Shown in pieces: positions 1-14,735 of a stretch of DNA of 60,000 nucleotides. Within the stretch, counting starts at the first letter, position 1; each line of letters opens with the position of its first letter. The DNA comes from Neocallimastix lanati (nom. inval.) (lineage: Eukaryota > Neocallimastigomycota > Neocallimastigomycetes > Neocallimastigales > Neocallimastigaceae). Both the position numbers and the translations under genes were made by a program. A model generated the notes under the pieces. The model was not told where the DNA came from and did not search any database. It was given only the letters and a program-made list of their open reading frames with translations. The DNA is taken from assembly GCA_016946835.1 (NCBI GenBank), contig JACVTC010000010.1, forward strand, positions 1,612,501 to 1,672,500. Direction: 5' to 3'.

Positions 1-60
1 TTTTTTTCCTTCTCTCTTAACTTTTCTTTCTTTCTTTTAATAAATAGAATGGCATCATTG

Positions 61-103
<43 letters not shown>

Positions 104-356
104 GATGATGATGATGATGACAGATCATGATTGTTGGAATGGACAGACCGACTGGCAGACCGGCAGAACAATGATGGATGAATAACTAATAATTTATCAA
201 TATGATAAAAAAAAAAAAAAAAAAAGGAAAAAGGAAAAATAAAAAATAAAAAATAAAATGAATTACAAAGAGTACACCTTCAATTCACTTTAATTATTAT
301 TATTAATTTTTTTTTTTTTTAATCGTTAACACTAAAAAATGTAAAGAAAGAAAGAA

Positions 357-389
<33 letters not shown>

Positions 390-1079
390 TTAGAAGGATA
401 AGAATAAAAAAAAAAAAATTAAAAAATGAAGGAGTAAAATAAATAAATAAAATGAATAAATGAAAATGATCAATAATAATTTTTTATATATATATGTATA
501 AATATTATTATTATTATTTATTTTTTTTATTTTTATTTTTATTTTTATTTTCTTTAATATTATCTATTATCCAAGAAATGATCGAGACTGAGTTAAAAAA
601 ATTTTAAAAATATATATAAATATAATTAAAAAAATTTTAAAAAAAATTTTTAAAAATAAACTTTTAATAAATGAATAAATATAATAAAATAAATAAATGA
701 CTACAAAAAAAATAATTATATATAAAATTTTAAAATGAATAAATGAATAAATAGAATTATTTTTAAATAAATTAAAAATAAACAAAAAATTTTAAAAAAA
801 ATTAATTTTTTTTTTTAAATTGAATGCCTCGGTTATTATTATTTTTTATTTATTTATTTAATTTTTTTTTTATGATGATTAAAATAAAATAAAAAAAAAA
901 AAAAAAACAATTACAATTATATTAATAGTAATAAAAAAAAAAAAAAACTTTGTTTAACCTTAATTCATTAAACTTTTTTATCCTCATTGATTAATATAAT
1001 AAATGATCTCTTTTTATATATATATATATATATAATCTTTATCTTTTAATTATTTTTTATTTTTAATTAAAAACAATGC

Positions 1080-1115
<36 letters not shown>

Positions 1116-1230
1116 TAATCTAATTTTAATGCTGTAATAATCAACTTAAAAAATATACGATAAAGACAAAAAAGAAAAAAAAAATTAATCCTCATGAATT
1201 GGAAACATTCTTTCAGTAGAGAGAGGATAA

Positions 1231-1271
<41 letters not shown>

Positions 1272-2807
1272 ATGAAAATGGAGGAGGAGAAAGAAAAAAA
1301 AGGGAGAAAAAAAAATCATCATCAATTCTTTTGTATGTATATATATATATTTAAATATTAAATATTTATTATTTATTTGTACCTATATAAACATATAAAC
1401 TTTTTTTTAAAAAAAAAAACAATAATAATAATAATAATAATAAAATTAAAAAAAATAAAAAAAAAATAAAAATGGATTAATTAATAAATTAAATAAAAAA
1501 AAAAACTTTTAACATGATATAGAAAGACTCTAAATGGAATAATAAAATATAGATCTATTGAATAGTGAATATAGTGGATATACTATACTCTTTTTTTTTT
1601 TTTTTTTAATATAATCATAAAACTTTATATATTTACTTTTTTATTGAATATTTTTTTTTAAAAAAAAAAAAAAATTAAAGTATTTAATGTATATCTTTCA
1701 TTATTAATGAGAGACATTAAGATATTAAAAAAAATTAATTACCAAATGATTTATCTCTATATAGCATAGATGTATAGTGTAATCCAAACTCTATATTTAA
1801 TAAATCTATGGTCATCTATGGCATGGCATATCTTATATACCAATATTTATAATCTAAATACATTTAAATATATTTATATATATATATATATAGCCAAGGT
1901 AGATAAAGTTAATTAAAGATTAACTCTTTAATATTAAAAATAAACTCTTAATATAAAATAAAATAAAAATAAAAATAAAATAAAGTAAGAATAGTTAAAA
2001 TATGGAAAGTGTTTGATTAAATGAATAGAGTTTAAAAATTTTAATTCCTTTTTTTTTTTTTTTGTTCCATCTTATATATCATCTTATAATATCTTATGCT
2101 ATCTTCTATAGATATAGATAGATACATATATATATAAATTAAAAAATAATAATTATCTATTTTTGTATGGTTATGGTGGTATACATATTAAATAATTAAA
2201 AAAATTATTAAATATACCTTTTTATTAAAAAATTTTGGATCATTAGTACTCAGTAAAAGAAATAAATCAACATATATATATATTAATGTATATATATATA
2301 CAAATATATAATATTCAATGATGAATATAGAAAGAGAAAAAACGAGACATGACATATCAATATAAAATAAACTTTTTTTAATATCATTTAAAAATGATGG
2401 TAGTATTCCAGTGATCCTTAATGGATATAGTATATTATATCATATATATATCATATATATTATATATGTATATATATATACATATTTCTTTTTTTAATTA
2501 GAATTTCATAAAAGTTTATTTTTTTTTTTCATTTTATATTAAAAAAAAAAGAAAGTTTAAGGTTATATATATTTTTAATATATCTATTAGGTTAAATGAT
2601 ATAAAAGATCGATAGATAGAATACTTTAAATATACTTTAAATGTCGGATAAAAATGAATATATATATATATATTCATTATACATATACAATCAATCATAT
2701 ATGTATTTAATAAAATAAACTTTAATAACGTTTTTTTTTTTATATATATTTTATCAAATGATGAATATGAATATGAATATGGATATATTATTTTCATTAA
2801 TCTCAAC

Positions 2808-2841
<34 letters not shown>

Positions 2842-3245
2842 CTAATAAAGAAAAAAAAAAAAACTTTATTATTTTTAATCTTATTTCTAACGTGTAAATT
2901 AATCTATTTTTTATACTTTTTTTTCTCCTCTCTCCCCCTCTTCCCTCTTTCTCTTATAGAATGATAGAATAAATTAAAAATAATAATAATAATAATAAAA
3001 TTAACTTTAAAATAACGGAATTAAAAAAAATTATAAATAAATATTTAAAATATAATATAATATAACCATTTTGAATGATCTATATGGATCTATTATATTA
3101 TTATTAAATTTTAAAATATTTTTTTTAAAAAAAAAAAAAAAAAAGTTTAATTTTTTTTTTTTATTAAAGATTATATATAATATATATAATAATTAATATA
3201 TACAATATAAGAGATCCATAACATGACCTTAATTAACTTTAATTT

Positions 3246-3278
<33 letters not shown>

Positions 3279-4379
3279 TAATAATAAAAAAAAAAAAATG
3301 AAAGATAAACTCTCCAAAGTTTATGATCTTTATTTTGATGAATATATATTAATTAAATTAAACCATCAAAAGAAAAGAAAAAGATTAAAAAAAAAAAAAA
3401 AAAAAGTTTAATTTTTTATTTAAAGAATAATATAAAAAAGTATAAATAAAAGTAGACTTTTTTTTTATTTCATAATAAGAGATTAACCTTAATCATTTTA
3501 TTTTTTTTTTTTTATTATTATTTTTTTTTGTTAAGTATATAATATAAAAAAAAATAAAAATAAAAACTTTAATATATTAATGATGAATATGGATATATTA
3601 TTATTATTATTATTATTATGGATTTTTTAAAAAATGAAAGTATCATAATCTTATTTTTTTTATATCTGTACTGTATATTAATGCATATGTATATTCGTAT
3701 GTATATATATATAAATATATTTAATATATGTTATATTCAATATACTTTAAAAATATATATACATTTATACATACATAATATTCTATACTAATTACCATGA
3801 TATTTTAAGAATGGATATATTATATAATAATAATATTATTATTATAATAATTTAAATTGGAAAGGTATTAAAAATAAAAAAAAAATAAAAAAAAGTTTAA
3901 TTGTATAATCGATATAACTTATTCCATAGAATGATCATAGCATAATAAATTAAAAATAGGATAGAGTTTAAAAATAATTAAGGAATTAAAAAATTTATAG
4001 TCAATTTATATCTATAAACCTTCATATATATATACATATATATATATTTAATATTTTAAATGAAATGAATTATGAAATATGGATAAATTATATATATATA
4101 TATATATTTTTTTTTTATTTTGGTTCAAGTATTATACATTCAATAGAACTGTTAACTCTCTTTATTCTCATTTCATGTTAGGGATAGGGTTAGGTAATTA
4201 TATAATATAATATAATATAATATATAATAAAAATGTAAATAGACTTTCACAAATAAAGAAATAAAAAAAAAAAAAAAAAAGGAAAGAAATTCAGAAGGAT
4301 AATTTAATTCTATTTTAATAAAAAAAAATGATTGATGATGATGACGATGATGATGAGTTCAATTAAAAATAAATTGAAA

Positions 4380-4419
<40 letters not shown>

Positions 4420-6339
4420 CTATACATTCTATATATTTTATTGTATTTTTTATAATATATTTTTTTATAATATATGACACATATATAAAATAAATTATAT
4501 ACTTAATAAGGATGTTAAAAGTATTGAATATAACTATAATTAATATTTAAAATAAAAATAATGAAAATAGATAAAAAAAACATTTTTAAATATTTCATTT
4601 CTTAAATAGTTAAACTTTTAATAATGGGATGAAATTAAAAATTTAAAAATTAAAGAATTAATGATTAATCATATCTTCAAAATGGGATCATTTATATATA
4701 ATATATATTATATATTATATATATATTAATTTTTTTTATTTATATATTATATGAAATATTTCATATAAAAAAGTTAATTGAAATGAAAAAATAAAAATAG
4801 AAAAAAAATAAAATAAAAATTAAAATATTCTTTATTTTGTTAATATATATATTAAATATATAGATAGAGTATATTTTCAATTAATATATTTATATTATTA
4901 TAATGACTTATTTAATTTTTTTTTTTTTTTTTTCCCTTTTCATCATGAATACTGGATACATTTACTATTAATAATAATATTAATATTATTAAAATTTTAA
5001 AAAAAAAAAAAAAAAAAAAGTTTAATTTTCATCTTAATTTAAAATATAATAAAAAATAATAAATCTAAATCTAAATCTAAATATATACATATATGGATAC
5101 AAATGTGTATGAATATAAAAGTCTATATATAGATACAAATGGATATTCATAAAGTATGGATATGTATGAATATGAATATAAAAGTCTATATATAGATGCA
5201 AACGGAAATGAATATAGAACTATATAGATGCAAATGTGTATGAATATGAAAAAAAAAAAAGTATATAAATGAAGGTTAAGAGACAAAGATATAGAATAGA
5301 ATAAAATAGAATGGATTTAAAATAAAAATAAAAAAAAAAAAAATAAAATAAAATGATAATAAATGATAAAACTTTAAATTAAACCTTTTAAAAAGTAAAA
5401 ATAATAACAAAAAAAATAAAAATAAAAATAAAAATAAAAATAAAAAAAATTGAATAAAAGAAAAAAAAAAAAAACTAATAATAAAACTAATAATAAAATA
5501 TATAATGATTTTAGAGTGATGAAAATGGTTAAATGACTTAATATTTCATGTACTATTTTAAATGATATTAGTAAAAAAAAAAAGCTTAATAATTTTCTAT
5601 TATATTATAGATATATTATGATATATATATATAGAGAGAGAAAAAAAGAGTATCCATTAAAATCAAATGGTTAGTTAAGGGTTATGAGAAGACATCTAAT
5701 TTAATAGTATTCTAATGAATAGATAAACTATTTTTTTTCTCTTTTTTTTTCCCTTTTTTTTTTAATTATAAATGAAAATAATTAAAATTGATTTTGTTAT
5801 TAAAAGTACTATTATTTGATATTATTATTATTATATTTTATATAGATGGATACTATTTTATATTTCATATATTAAATATACAATTTTATTTAAAATAAAA
5901 AAAAAAAAAATTGATGAAAATTTTTTTATCATCAATTATTAATTATTAATTATCTATAAATCTATAAATAAATAAATAAATAAATTAAATAAATAAAAAT
6001 AAAAAATTAAAAAAAAAAAAAAATTATTTATTTATTTTTTTTCTATCTTTTATTATAATCAAATACATATAATGTACATAGGATTATATAAATAGAAAAA
6101 ATTATATTTTTTATATAAATGTATAAATATAAAAAATGTATAAAGTAATCAGCATATTTGATTATACACTTCTATATATATAATATTTCATAGAATGAAT
6201 TAACTTAGAAAATAAGACCTTTAAATCCATTGAAATGGAGAAATGGGAAAAAAAAAATTATAGAAAAAATAATTGAAATTAAAATATACAAATATATATA
6301 TATACACGTATAATGATTGAATATGGTTAAATTTTTAAT

Positions 6340-6370
<31 letters not shown>

Positions 6371-7228
6371 TCATAAATAGAATAAATAGAGATAATGTAA
6401 ATGTAGACATTTTCATAGGATATAATAAAAAAAAAAAAAAAAAAAAAAAACTTAATTCTACTTTATACATAATAGTAATGTATCTATATGCAAATGTATA
6501 TATATAAATGGATATTAACCTAAATACATTCGTATATAAAGATATATATATGAATTATAATACATATATACACTATATATAATATTGTTAATATTGATAA
6601 ATATAGTTATAATATGTTATGGATTGGATGGAGATATTCATAAAACAAAACAAAAATAATAATAATAATAAATAATTATAGTAATAATAATAATAATAAT
6701 AATTAAAATTTTTTAAAATATCATAGTTTATAAACTTAATTGATCGTTTTTGAAATACATATAGGTTAGATTATTGTTAAGTGTCATCTATACCTAATCC
6801 TACATGTCAATGGATACCAATTGATATAAATATATTTATATATAAATTTCTTTCTTTTTTAGGTTATAAAAATTAAATCATCGTTAAGAATCAACAACAA
6901 AAAAAAAAAATTCAAATTATTTATTTATTTATTTATTTTTAATATAATAAAGTTATTGCCTTAACCCAGTAAATCTATAGAACAAATAAATAAAAATAAT
7001 AGATATCTATATATTTTATATTTGTAAATAGAATAAAAATTAAATAATTTTTTATTTTTTTTTTATTTATTTCTTATATTCCTCTTTTTATTCTTATTCT
7101 TATTATTATTCTTTTTTTTTTTTTTTTATTCTTTATATTATTATCCAAATCGATAATTAAATTTAAATTATTGTTTTATAATATGGTTTAGGCCTCCCAG
7201 AATTGAATTTTTTTTTTATTCCTCATAA
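1..7228. other. Gene-free A+T-rich DNA
   Basis: No credible coding sequence is visible on either strand. The stretch is made of poly(A) and poly(T) runs of 10-30 bases, TA dinucleotide runs and short ATT/AAT triplet runs. The open frames that exist encode only F/Y/I/L or K/N strings and are by-products of composition. The least repetitive patch is about 102-185, which has a GATGAT run and a twice-repeated GCAGACCG-like word; it has no coding signature that I can recognise. Confidence 0.7.
5056..5255. repeat. Degenerate minisatellite, about 4 copies
   Basis: A phrase of the form GATACAAATGTGTATGAATA followed by AAAAGTCTATATATA recurs about four times with unequal spacing; some copies have GATGCAAA. 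The reverse strand reads as a repeated aromatic/Ile ORF, which I regard as a by-product of the repeat. A weaker relative of the phrase occurs near 6480-6540. Confidence 0.55.
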
Positions 7229-7361
<133 letters not shown>

Positions 7362-9735
7362 TATTTTCAAGTATAATCTATTAAATCAATTGATTTTAAT
7401 TAAAATTTTTATTAATTATTTAATATTGTCGCTATAAAATATTTATAGAATAAAATTAAAATTAAATGGTTTATATCTTATTAATATTATATTCCATATT
7501 CATTTATATATAAATATATATAAATGAATTATCCTTATATATTATTACCAAAAGATTATTTATTTATTTATTATTTTTAAATATTATTTAAAAAATAACA
7601 AAATTTAAATTAAAATTAAAAAAATTTAAAAATTTAAAAAAAGTTTAAATTAAAATAATTAAAAATTAAATTAAAATTAAAATTAAATTAAAATTAAAAT
7701 TAAATTAAAATTAAAAATTAAATTAAAAAAATAAAATATCTCATTTTTAATTTTTTATTATTTTTTATTTTTTTTTTTGTAAAAAGTGGTGTGTCCACAA
7801 AAAATAAAAATTTTTTTTTTAAAAGGTCTCCCTCTTTCTCTCTTTTCCTTTTTCTTTTTTTTCCTTTTTTTTTTTATTTTTTTAAAAAATTTAAATTAAA
7901 AAAAAATTATTTTTTTATATATAAAGATATATATTATACTATTTATTAATATCACTATATATACAAAAATGTATAATTAATAAATAGCTATTATTGTATC
8001 TATTGTTAATTATATATATATTAAATTATAACTATTTTATTTTTTTGTTTGTATTTTATTATGTAATTTTATTTTTTTTTAATTTAAATTAAAAAATATA
8101 AAATGAATAATACATTTTATTAATAATACCCATGTGACGATGATTCAATTATTATTATTATTTTTTTTTTTTTACAACAATAGGATATGAGATTTTTTTT
8201 TTTTTTGTTTTGTTTTGTTTCTTATGGTATTCCTTTCATTTAATAATAGCATTTTATTAAAAATTTTTATATATCGAAGAAGTAATCCAATAAATTGACT
8301 AATAACATGATTAATATAAGATATATATAAATATATAATATACATAATATATTTATAATCTATTTATTATAAATCTATTAGATGATAAATTTAATTTTAA
8401 TATTTATATTTATATTTATTTATTTATTTATTTTTTTTAAATGGTTGACTTAACATTTATTAAAGATTGATTTCTTAAATTAAATTAAAAAAAATTTTTT
8501 TTTAATTTAATTTAATTTAATAGGTTTTGTTTATGAAAAATAAAAATAAAAATAAAAATAAAAATAAAAAAAAATATTTTTTTATATTATTATTATTAAA
8601 TAAAAGATTTTCATTTTTATTAAAAAAAAAAGGTTAGTTTTTTTTTATTTATTTATTAATGTTGATATTTAAAAAATATAAAATAATAAAATAAAATAAT
8701 AAAAAAAAAAAAAAAACTAATTTACGGTTGAGTTTTTTTCAAAAGGGGATGAAAAAATCGAAAACTTTTCTCCATTCATTCATTCATTCATTCATTCATT
8801 CACTCTTTTGATAAACTCTATTAGGAATAGAAAAAAAAATTTTTTTTTTTTTTTTTATCATTTAAATTGGTCATTATGAATTTCATTTTTTTTTTTTTTT
8901 TGTTGTTGTAGTATTTCTTACGTTGTCATTTTCCTTTTCTTGAAACACCTTTATGGCAAAATAAATCATAAAAAATTTTGATTTAATAATTCTTAAAGTT
9001 TATTATTATAGAGAAATTATTTTGAATTATATTAAAAATAACTTCATTATTGTATAGAAATCGCATTGAATTATGTTCAAAATAATTATATTTATTCAAT
9101 CAAAAAAAAAAAAAAATAAAAAAGTACCCAAAAATTTTCTAAATAAACAATACTTTCAAAAAAAAAATTTTTTTTGATTTGCTTTATTTTTTTTATTTTA
9201 TTTTATTTGCTTAATTATTTTGCTAATTTTTTTTTAAATAGTTCAATATATATTATATATTGAATTCTATTTTAATATTAAAAGATATATTACATAAGAA
9301 TTTTTTTTTTCGTATTATTTTTTTACATTGTTTATTACATAAAAAAAACAAATATTTATTTATTTATTTTCTTTATTATTTTGCTCTTTTTATATATTTA
9401 TTTCTTATTATTATTTATTTCTTCTAAATAATTTTTTTTTGTAAACAAGATATATAAAAATATGCTTCCTCAAATAAAAAAAAAATATTTTATTTTTTCT
9501 TTTTATTGAGTGACTTTTTTTTTTCAAAATTGTTATTTAATTTTTCTTTTTAAAAAAATTTATATAAAAAAAAAAATTAAATTTAGATAGTTTTCATTGG
9601 ATTCATAAAAACTTTTCCATTTTTTTTTAAAAAAAAATAGAAAAGACTATCTCTTATATATTTAAAATTATTTGTTTTTTTTTTAAACTATGTTTTCAAA
9701 AAAATTTCTTTCTTTTTTTTTAATTCCTTTTACAT
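7362..9735. other. Gene-free A+T-rich DNA downstream of the GH43 gene
   Basis: Simple sequence, including AAATTAAAATT repeats around 7590-7730 and a short CATT run near 8770-8803. I see no ORF, RNA gene or mobile element. The last few hundred bases presumably include the 3' UTR of the GH43 gene that ends at 9736. Confidence 0.6.
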
Positions 9736-10716
9736 TTAAGCACCTAAGGTACCATCCATAGTAATAATTCCACCCTTGTCATCGTACTTAAGTTCTCTGA
9801 ACTTAACGTTACGCTTGTGGTTAACACCCTTAGAAATTTCACAGTCGTGGTAGAATAACCACCACTTTCCGTGGTATTCAAGAATAGAGTGGTGAGAAGT
9901 CCAACCAAGAACTGGAGTTAAGATCTTACCACCGTAGGTGTATGGACCGTAAACGTTCTTACTGGTAGACCAACATAAGAAGTGAGTATCACCAGTAGAG
10001 TAGGTGAAGTAGTAAGTGTCTCCCTTCTTGTAGAGCCATGGATCTTCGAAGTAACGTCTGTCGTGATCCTTACCGGCAAGTGGCTTACCGTTTTCATCTA
10101 AAATGACAATATCACGTGGAGCTTCGGCAAGAGTCTTCATATCTGGGTTCATCTTGGCAATCTTAGCACAGACAGCTGGAGTTTCACCAGTTGGTTCTTC
10201 GTTCTTTTCATCGTAAACATTGTTACGGTATTTGTCGAGTTGACCACCCCAAATACCACCGAAGGTAAGGTAGTAGTTCTTGTCAGTATCTGGGAAGATA
10301 CATGGATCAATACTGTAAGTACCTTGAATGTAGTTTGGTTCTGGCTTGAATGGACCTCCTGGCTTGTCACCAATAGCAACACCAATACGGAAGAAACCTT
10401 CCTTATCACGAGCTGGATAGAAGAAATAGTACTTGCCATCCTTTTCAGCACAATCTGGAGCCCAGAGTTGCTTGGAAACCCATGGAATATCGGCAATATC
10501 TAAAACCTTACCACAGTCACGTGGAAGAGTGTTTTCATCGTCCATTTCATAGACGTGGTAATCCTTCATATCATATTGATCACCATTATCGTTATCGATA
10601 GTTTCGATATCACGATCGTGAGATGGGTAAATGTAAATTTTACCGTTGAAAACGTGAGCAGATGGATCAGCGGTGTAAGTGTCAGTAACTAAAGGAATCT
10701 TTTGAATACTAGCCAT
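9736..10716 (-). CDS. Glycoside hydrolase family 43 enzyme (beta-xylosidase / alpha-L-arabinofuranosidase type)
   Basis: A 326-residue intronless protein. It is a single five-bladed beta-propeller GH43 domain of normal length with no carbohydrate-binding module or dockerin. Residues seen: Asp17 in ADPSAHVF (predicted general base), Asp137 in SIDPCIF (pKa-tuning Asp), Glu224 in YFEDPWLY (general acid), the WAPD motif at 85-88 and His275/276 in TSHHS. The family releases xylose or arabinose from xylo- or arabino-oligosaccharides; the exact substrate cannot be read from sequence. There is no signal peptide (the start MASIQKIPLV is not hydrophobic), so a cytosolic enzyme acting on imported oligosaccharides is inferred. 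The ATG at 10716 gives a full domain and follows an A-rich leader. The gene is far richer in G+C than its surroundings and prefers C-ending codons (AAC, TAC, GAC, TTC, AAG), unlike the mannanases here. This fits strong expression and/or bacterial origin. Confidence 0.9.
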   Translation of the reverse strand: MASIQKIPLVTDTYTADPSAHVFNGKIYIYPSHDRDIETIDNDNGDQYDMKDYHVYEMDDENTLPRDCGKVLDIADIPWVSKQLWAPDCAEKDGKYYFFYPARDKEGFFRIGVAIGDKPGGPFKPEPNYIQGTYSIDPCIFPDTDKNYYLTFGGIWGGQLDKYRNNVYDEKNEEPTGETPAVCAKIAKMNPDMKTLAEAPRDIVILDENGKPLAGKDHDRRYFEDPWLYKKGDTYYFTYSTGDTHFLCWSTSKNVYGPYTYGGKILTPVLGWTSHHSILEYHGKWWLFYHDCEISKGVNHKRNVKFRELKYDDKGGIITMDGTLGA

Positions 10717-13129
10717 TTTAAATATATATAGATATGATGAAGAAAAAAAAAAATTATTTCGAGAGAAAAACTCTTTATTTTTATATGAAAAAAAATTTTT
10801 TTTTTTTTTACAATTATTTCCAATAATAAATAGTAAATAAATAAATAAATAATAAATTATGGAATAATCAATAGATATAGTAATAGTTTATTAGTTTATT
10901 AGTTATTAGCTGTTTATTTATTATTTATTATTATTAAATTTCTTTTTAAAGAAAAAATAATATAATTTTTTTTTTTTTTTATAAATTAACAAACTCTAAT
11001 AAAATAATCCATATATTATGATTAATATTCCATTCATAGATTAATAAATTAAATAATCAATAAAAATTTAATTAATCTATTTTATTTTACCTAAAAATAA
11101 TTTTATTTCATTTTTGTATAAATTAGGAATATAAAATTAATAAAGTTTAAATAGTTTAATCTTTTTAATCTAAACCAAAATTGAAAATAAAATAAGATAA
11201 AATAAAATAAAATAAAATAAAAATAAAAATAAAATTATATATATATTTTGGCACTTTAAATCAATCGATCACCATTAACATTAATATACATATTAATATA
11301 TATTTAATAATTATCATCTTAATATTAATAAATAGTAATAATAATAGTAATAATAAATAATATTAATAATCTTATTATTATTAATTTTATTTATATTAAT
11401 TTAGACATTTTATTTTTTATTATTTTTATTATCTATTTATTTATTACTAATTTATTATTTGATATGACGTTTTAATTTCATTGATTCCCATATATATCAA
11501 TATTAATAAGTAATAATCCTTATATCTTATATAGAATATTAATTAATAATTATAATTAAATTTTCATAGACATATTGCAATATATAAACTATATTATAAT
11601 TATATCATAATAATAAACTATATTATTATTATATAGAAATATATAAACTATATTATTATTATATTAAAATTATATAGAAATATATAATATATAAAAATGT
11701 AATAAATTGTATAGAACTGGATAGAGCGAGAGAGAGAGAACTGTTGAATTATGAAATATCAACTATAGAACTAGTTATATATTAAGTTTATTTATTCTTT
11801 ATTATATATTGGATAAATATTTATTATCAATTGATTTAAAAGATATATACTTTATAAATTGCATTATAAACAGAATATATTGAGGTATGGAATAAATGAT
11901 TAAAAAGAAATGGAAAAAAATATTAAATAATTGAATAATAATAAATAATAACAAATAATAACAAATAATAATAGCAAATGAATTATAGATGAATAATAAT
12001 TAATAATTAATAATAATAAAAATGAATAACAGGAAAGAAAAGAAGCAGGAACAGGATTAAAGGATATAATAAAAGAAAAACAATAAAATAACAAAAACAG
12101 TGCGAAAAAAAAACAAAAGAAAAAACAAAGAATAGAATTTTTTTTTTTTCCATCCGTCTAGTCTAGCTATCATTAAATTAAAAATTAAAAATATTCATCC
12201 TTCATTCTCATCATCATCGTTTCCTTTAACCATTGACAAAAAAATAAAAAAATAAAAAAATAAAAAAATATATGATTTTAATTTTTTTGATTTCTTATTT
12301 TAATTTTTTATTCTCAATTTTATATTATCTTTATAAATAAAGTTAATATTAATCTAATTTTTGAAATTAATAATAAATATTATTAAATAGTGACGAATGA
12401 ATATTAAATAGTGAAGATTGAATAGTCTATCTATTATATAGTTAATTTTTTTTATTATTAACTATCGCCTCTTTATTAATTTAGTTAGTTAAATATTTAT
12501 TATTTTAATTAGTATCTGCTATGTGTTGTTTAGCCATATCATTTCAATGCTATTATTATTTAATTATTATTTAATTAAAAGCCATTCAACTTATTGATAG
12601 AAAATAATAAATAATACATAATAAATAATACATAATAAATAAATAATAAATAATAAATAATAAATAAATAAATAATAATAATAAATAATAATTATGAAAA
12701 TCGGAATAAACAAATTAAACCTTAAATTCTTCTCCCCTCCCTCCATAAAGAAAGATACTTAACAACAACACTAAACTACATTTATTATAAAATTATATTA
12801 TTTTATTATATTATTTTTAATTTCTATATATTTAGCTATTGTAATTATTATTATTGTTTATTACTACTATTTAATATTATTTTTTATTTAATTATTTATT
12901 ATTAGTATTGCTACATATTCTAATTACTACTATTTATTATCTATTATTATTATTTATTTATTATGTATTATTTATTATTTATTATTATTTAATTATTTAT
13001 TAATTATTATTTACTATTTAATTATTTAATTATTTTTAATTGCTTAATTATTGTTTATTCTTTGTTGATTTAAAAATGAACCAGTATCTTTTTAGTTATT
13101 GTTAATTTATTTATTTAAATTTTAAAACA

Positions 13130-13166
<37 letters not shown>

Positions 13167-13608
13167 TCATAGTATATTAATTTCAATCAGTTCAAGTTCA
13201 CTTTATATATATAATATAATATTAATATTATTCTTATTATTATTATTATTAGTAACTTTTTTTTTTCGTATAATGTTAATGTTATTATTTATTTGTCATA
13301 TTCTACATATCACTAATAAAATAGTAGACAAATTTTATTATTATTATTATTTTTTTTAATTAAATGAAATTTATGAATAAATATAAAAATTTATTAATTT
13401 CAAAATTGTTTCTTTTCAATTAATTTAACTGAATTATTAAAAGATCTTCCATTCTTAATTATACTGAATTATTATAAAATTTTAAATATTATTTTTATTT
13501 TTATTATTATTTTAAATATTATTTTTATTTTTATTATTATTTTAAATATTATTATTATTTTAAATAATATTATTATTTTATATTATTTTTAAATGATTTA
13601 TCTTATAT

Positions 13609-13641
<33 letters not shown>

Positions 13642-14480
13642 TATAATAATAATAATAATTGTTCACTCAAGGGTTATGTTTCATTATTAAATCTTATTTT
13701 TATTTTGTACCAAACTAAATATTATTTTTAGGTATCAACAATATTTATTATTAATGACAACAACAATATAAATGAAATTTACATATATTAGAAATTATAT
13801 TATGAGATAATAAATCAATTTAGATATTAAATTATATTAAAAATTAATAAATAATAATAAATAATAAATAATAAATAATAAATAATAAATAATAAATAAT
13901 TAAATAATAAATGAATAATAATATTAATTAAAATTTATTTTTTTTAATAATTAATAGAGACTCCAATATTTATTATTGGTATCACCATATAATATGAATT
14001 GACTCAATTTAACTAGACTACAAAATAAATAGATGAAGATGAATAAATATAAACAAAGATAGTTAATAAATATATACAGAGATATAAACATAAATATAAA
14101 TAAAGGTATATATAATAAATATAAATAAAAATATATATATAAAATATAATAATATATTAATAGATATAATAAATATAGAAATAATAATAAAAATAAAATA
14201 AATAATTGAATCAATATATAATAAATAATCATAAAAATAAAAAGGTAAATTAAGTCATAAAACAAGATAAAATGAAAAAATGTCATAAGACGATCACAAG
14301 CAGGGAGGAAAGGAGACAAATTCCCAATATACTTAAAAGAAAAGGTAAACAAAATAGAAAAGAAAAAAGGAAAAAAAAAAAGTTGAATGAATAAATAAAC
14401 AAATTAAAATAATTAAAAGAAATTAAAATAATAATAAAATAATAAATAAATAAATAATAATTAAATAAATAAATAATAAA
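10717..14480. other. Gene-free A+T-rich DNA upstream of GH43
   Basis: No gene, RNA or mobile element is recognised. The segment 10717-11000 should hold the GH43 promoter, but no distinct motif stands out from the background. The rest is AAT/AAAT/AAAAT-type repeats. ORFs at 11900-12094 and 13951-14352 on the minus strand are F/Y/I/L-rich and low-complexity. Confidence 0.6.
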
Positions 14481-14484
14481 TAAA

Positions 14485-14735
14485 TTATTTATTAATAATA
14501 ATAAATAATAAATAAACTATTTATTAATAATAATAAATAATAAATAAACTATTTATTAATAATAATAAATAATAAATAAACTATTTATTAATAATAATAA
14601 ATAATAAATAAATAATAATTAAATAAAGTGTTTATTAATAATAATAAATAATAAATAAATAATAATTAAATAAAGTGTTTATTAATAATAATAAATAATA
14701 AATAAATAATAATTAAATAAAGTGTTTATTAATAA
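14485..14735. repeat. Two adjoining minisatellites
   Basis: First block: a phrase of about 32 bases beginning CTATTTATTAATAATAATAA, repeated three to four times. Second block: a longer phrase of about 47 bases beginning GTGTTTATTAATAATAATAA and ending AATTAAATAAA, repeated three times. The second unit looks like the first plus an added AATAATTAAATAAA segment, which suggests stepwise growth. Confidence 0.7.

Noticed and set aside
10149-10503. Overlapping ORFs on both strands of the GH43 gene
   Set aside because: They are shadow frames; only the 326-residue frame has family motifs.
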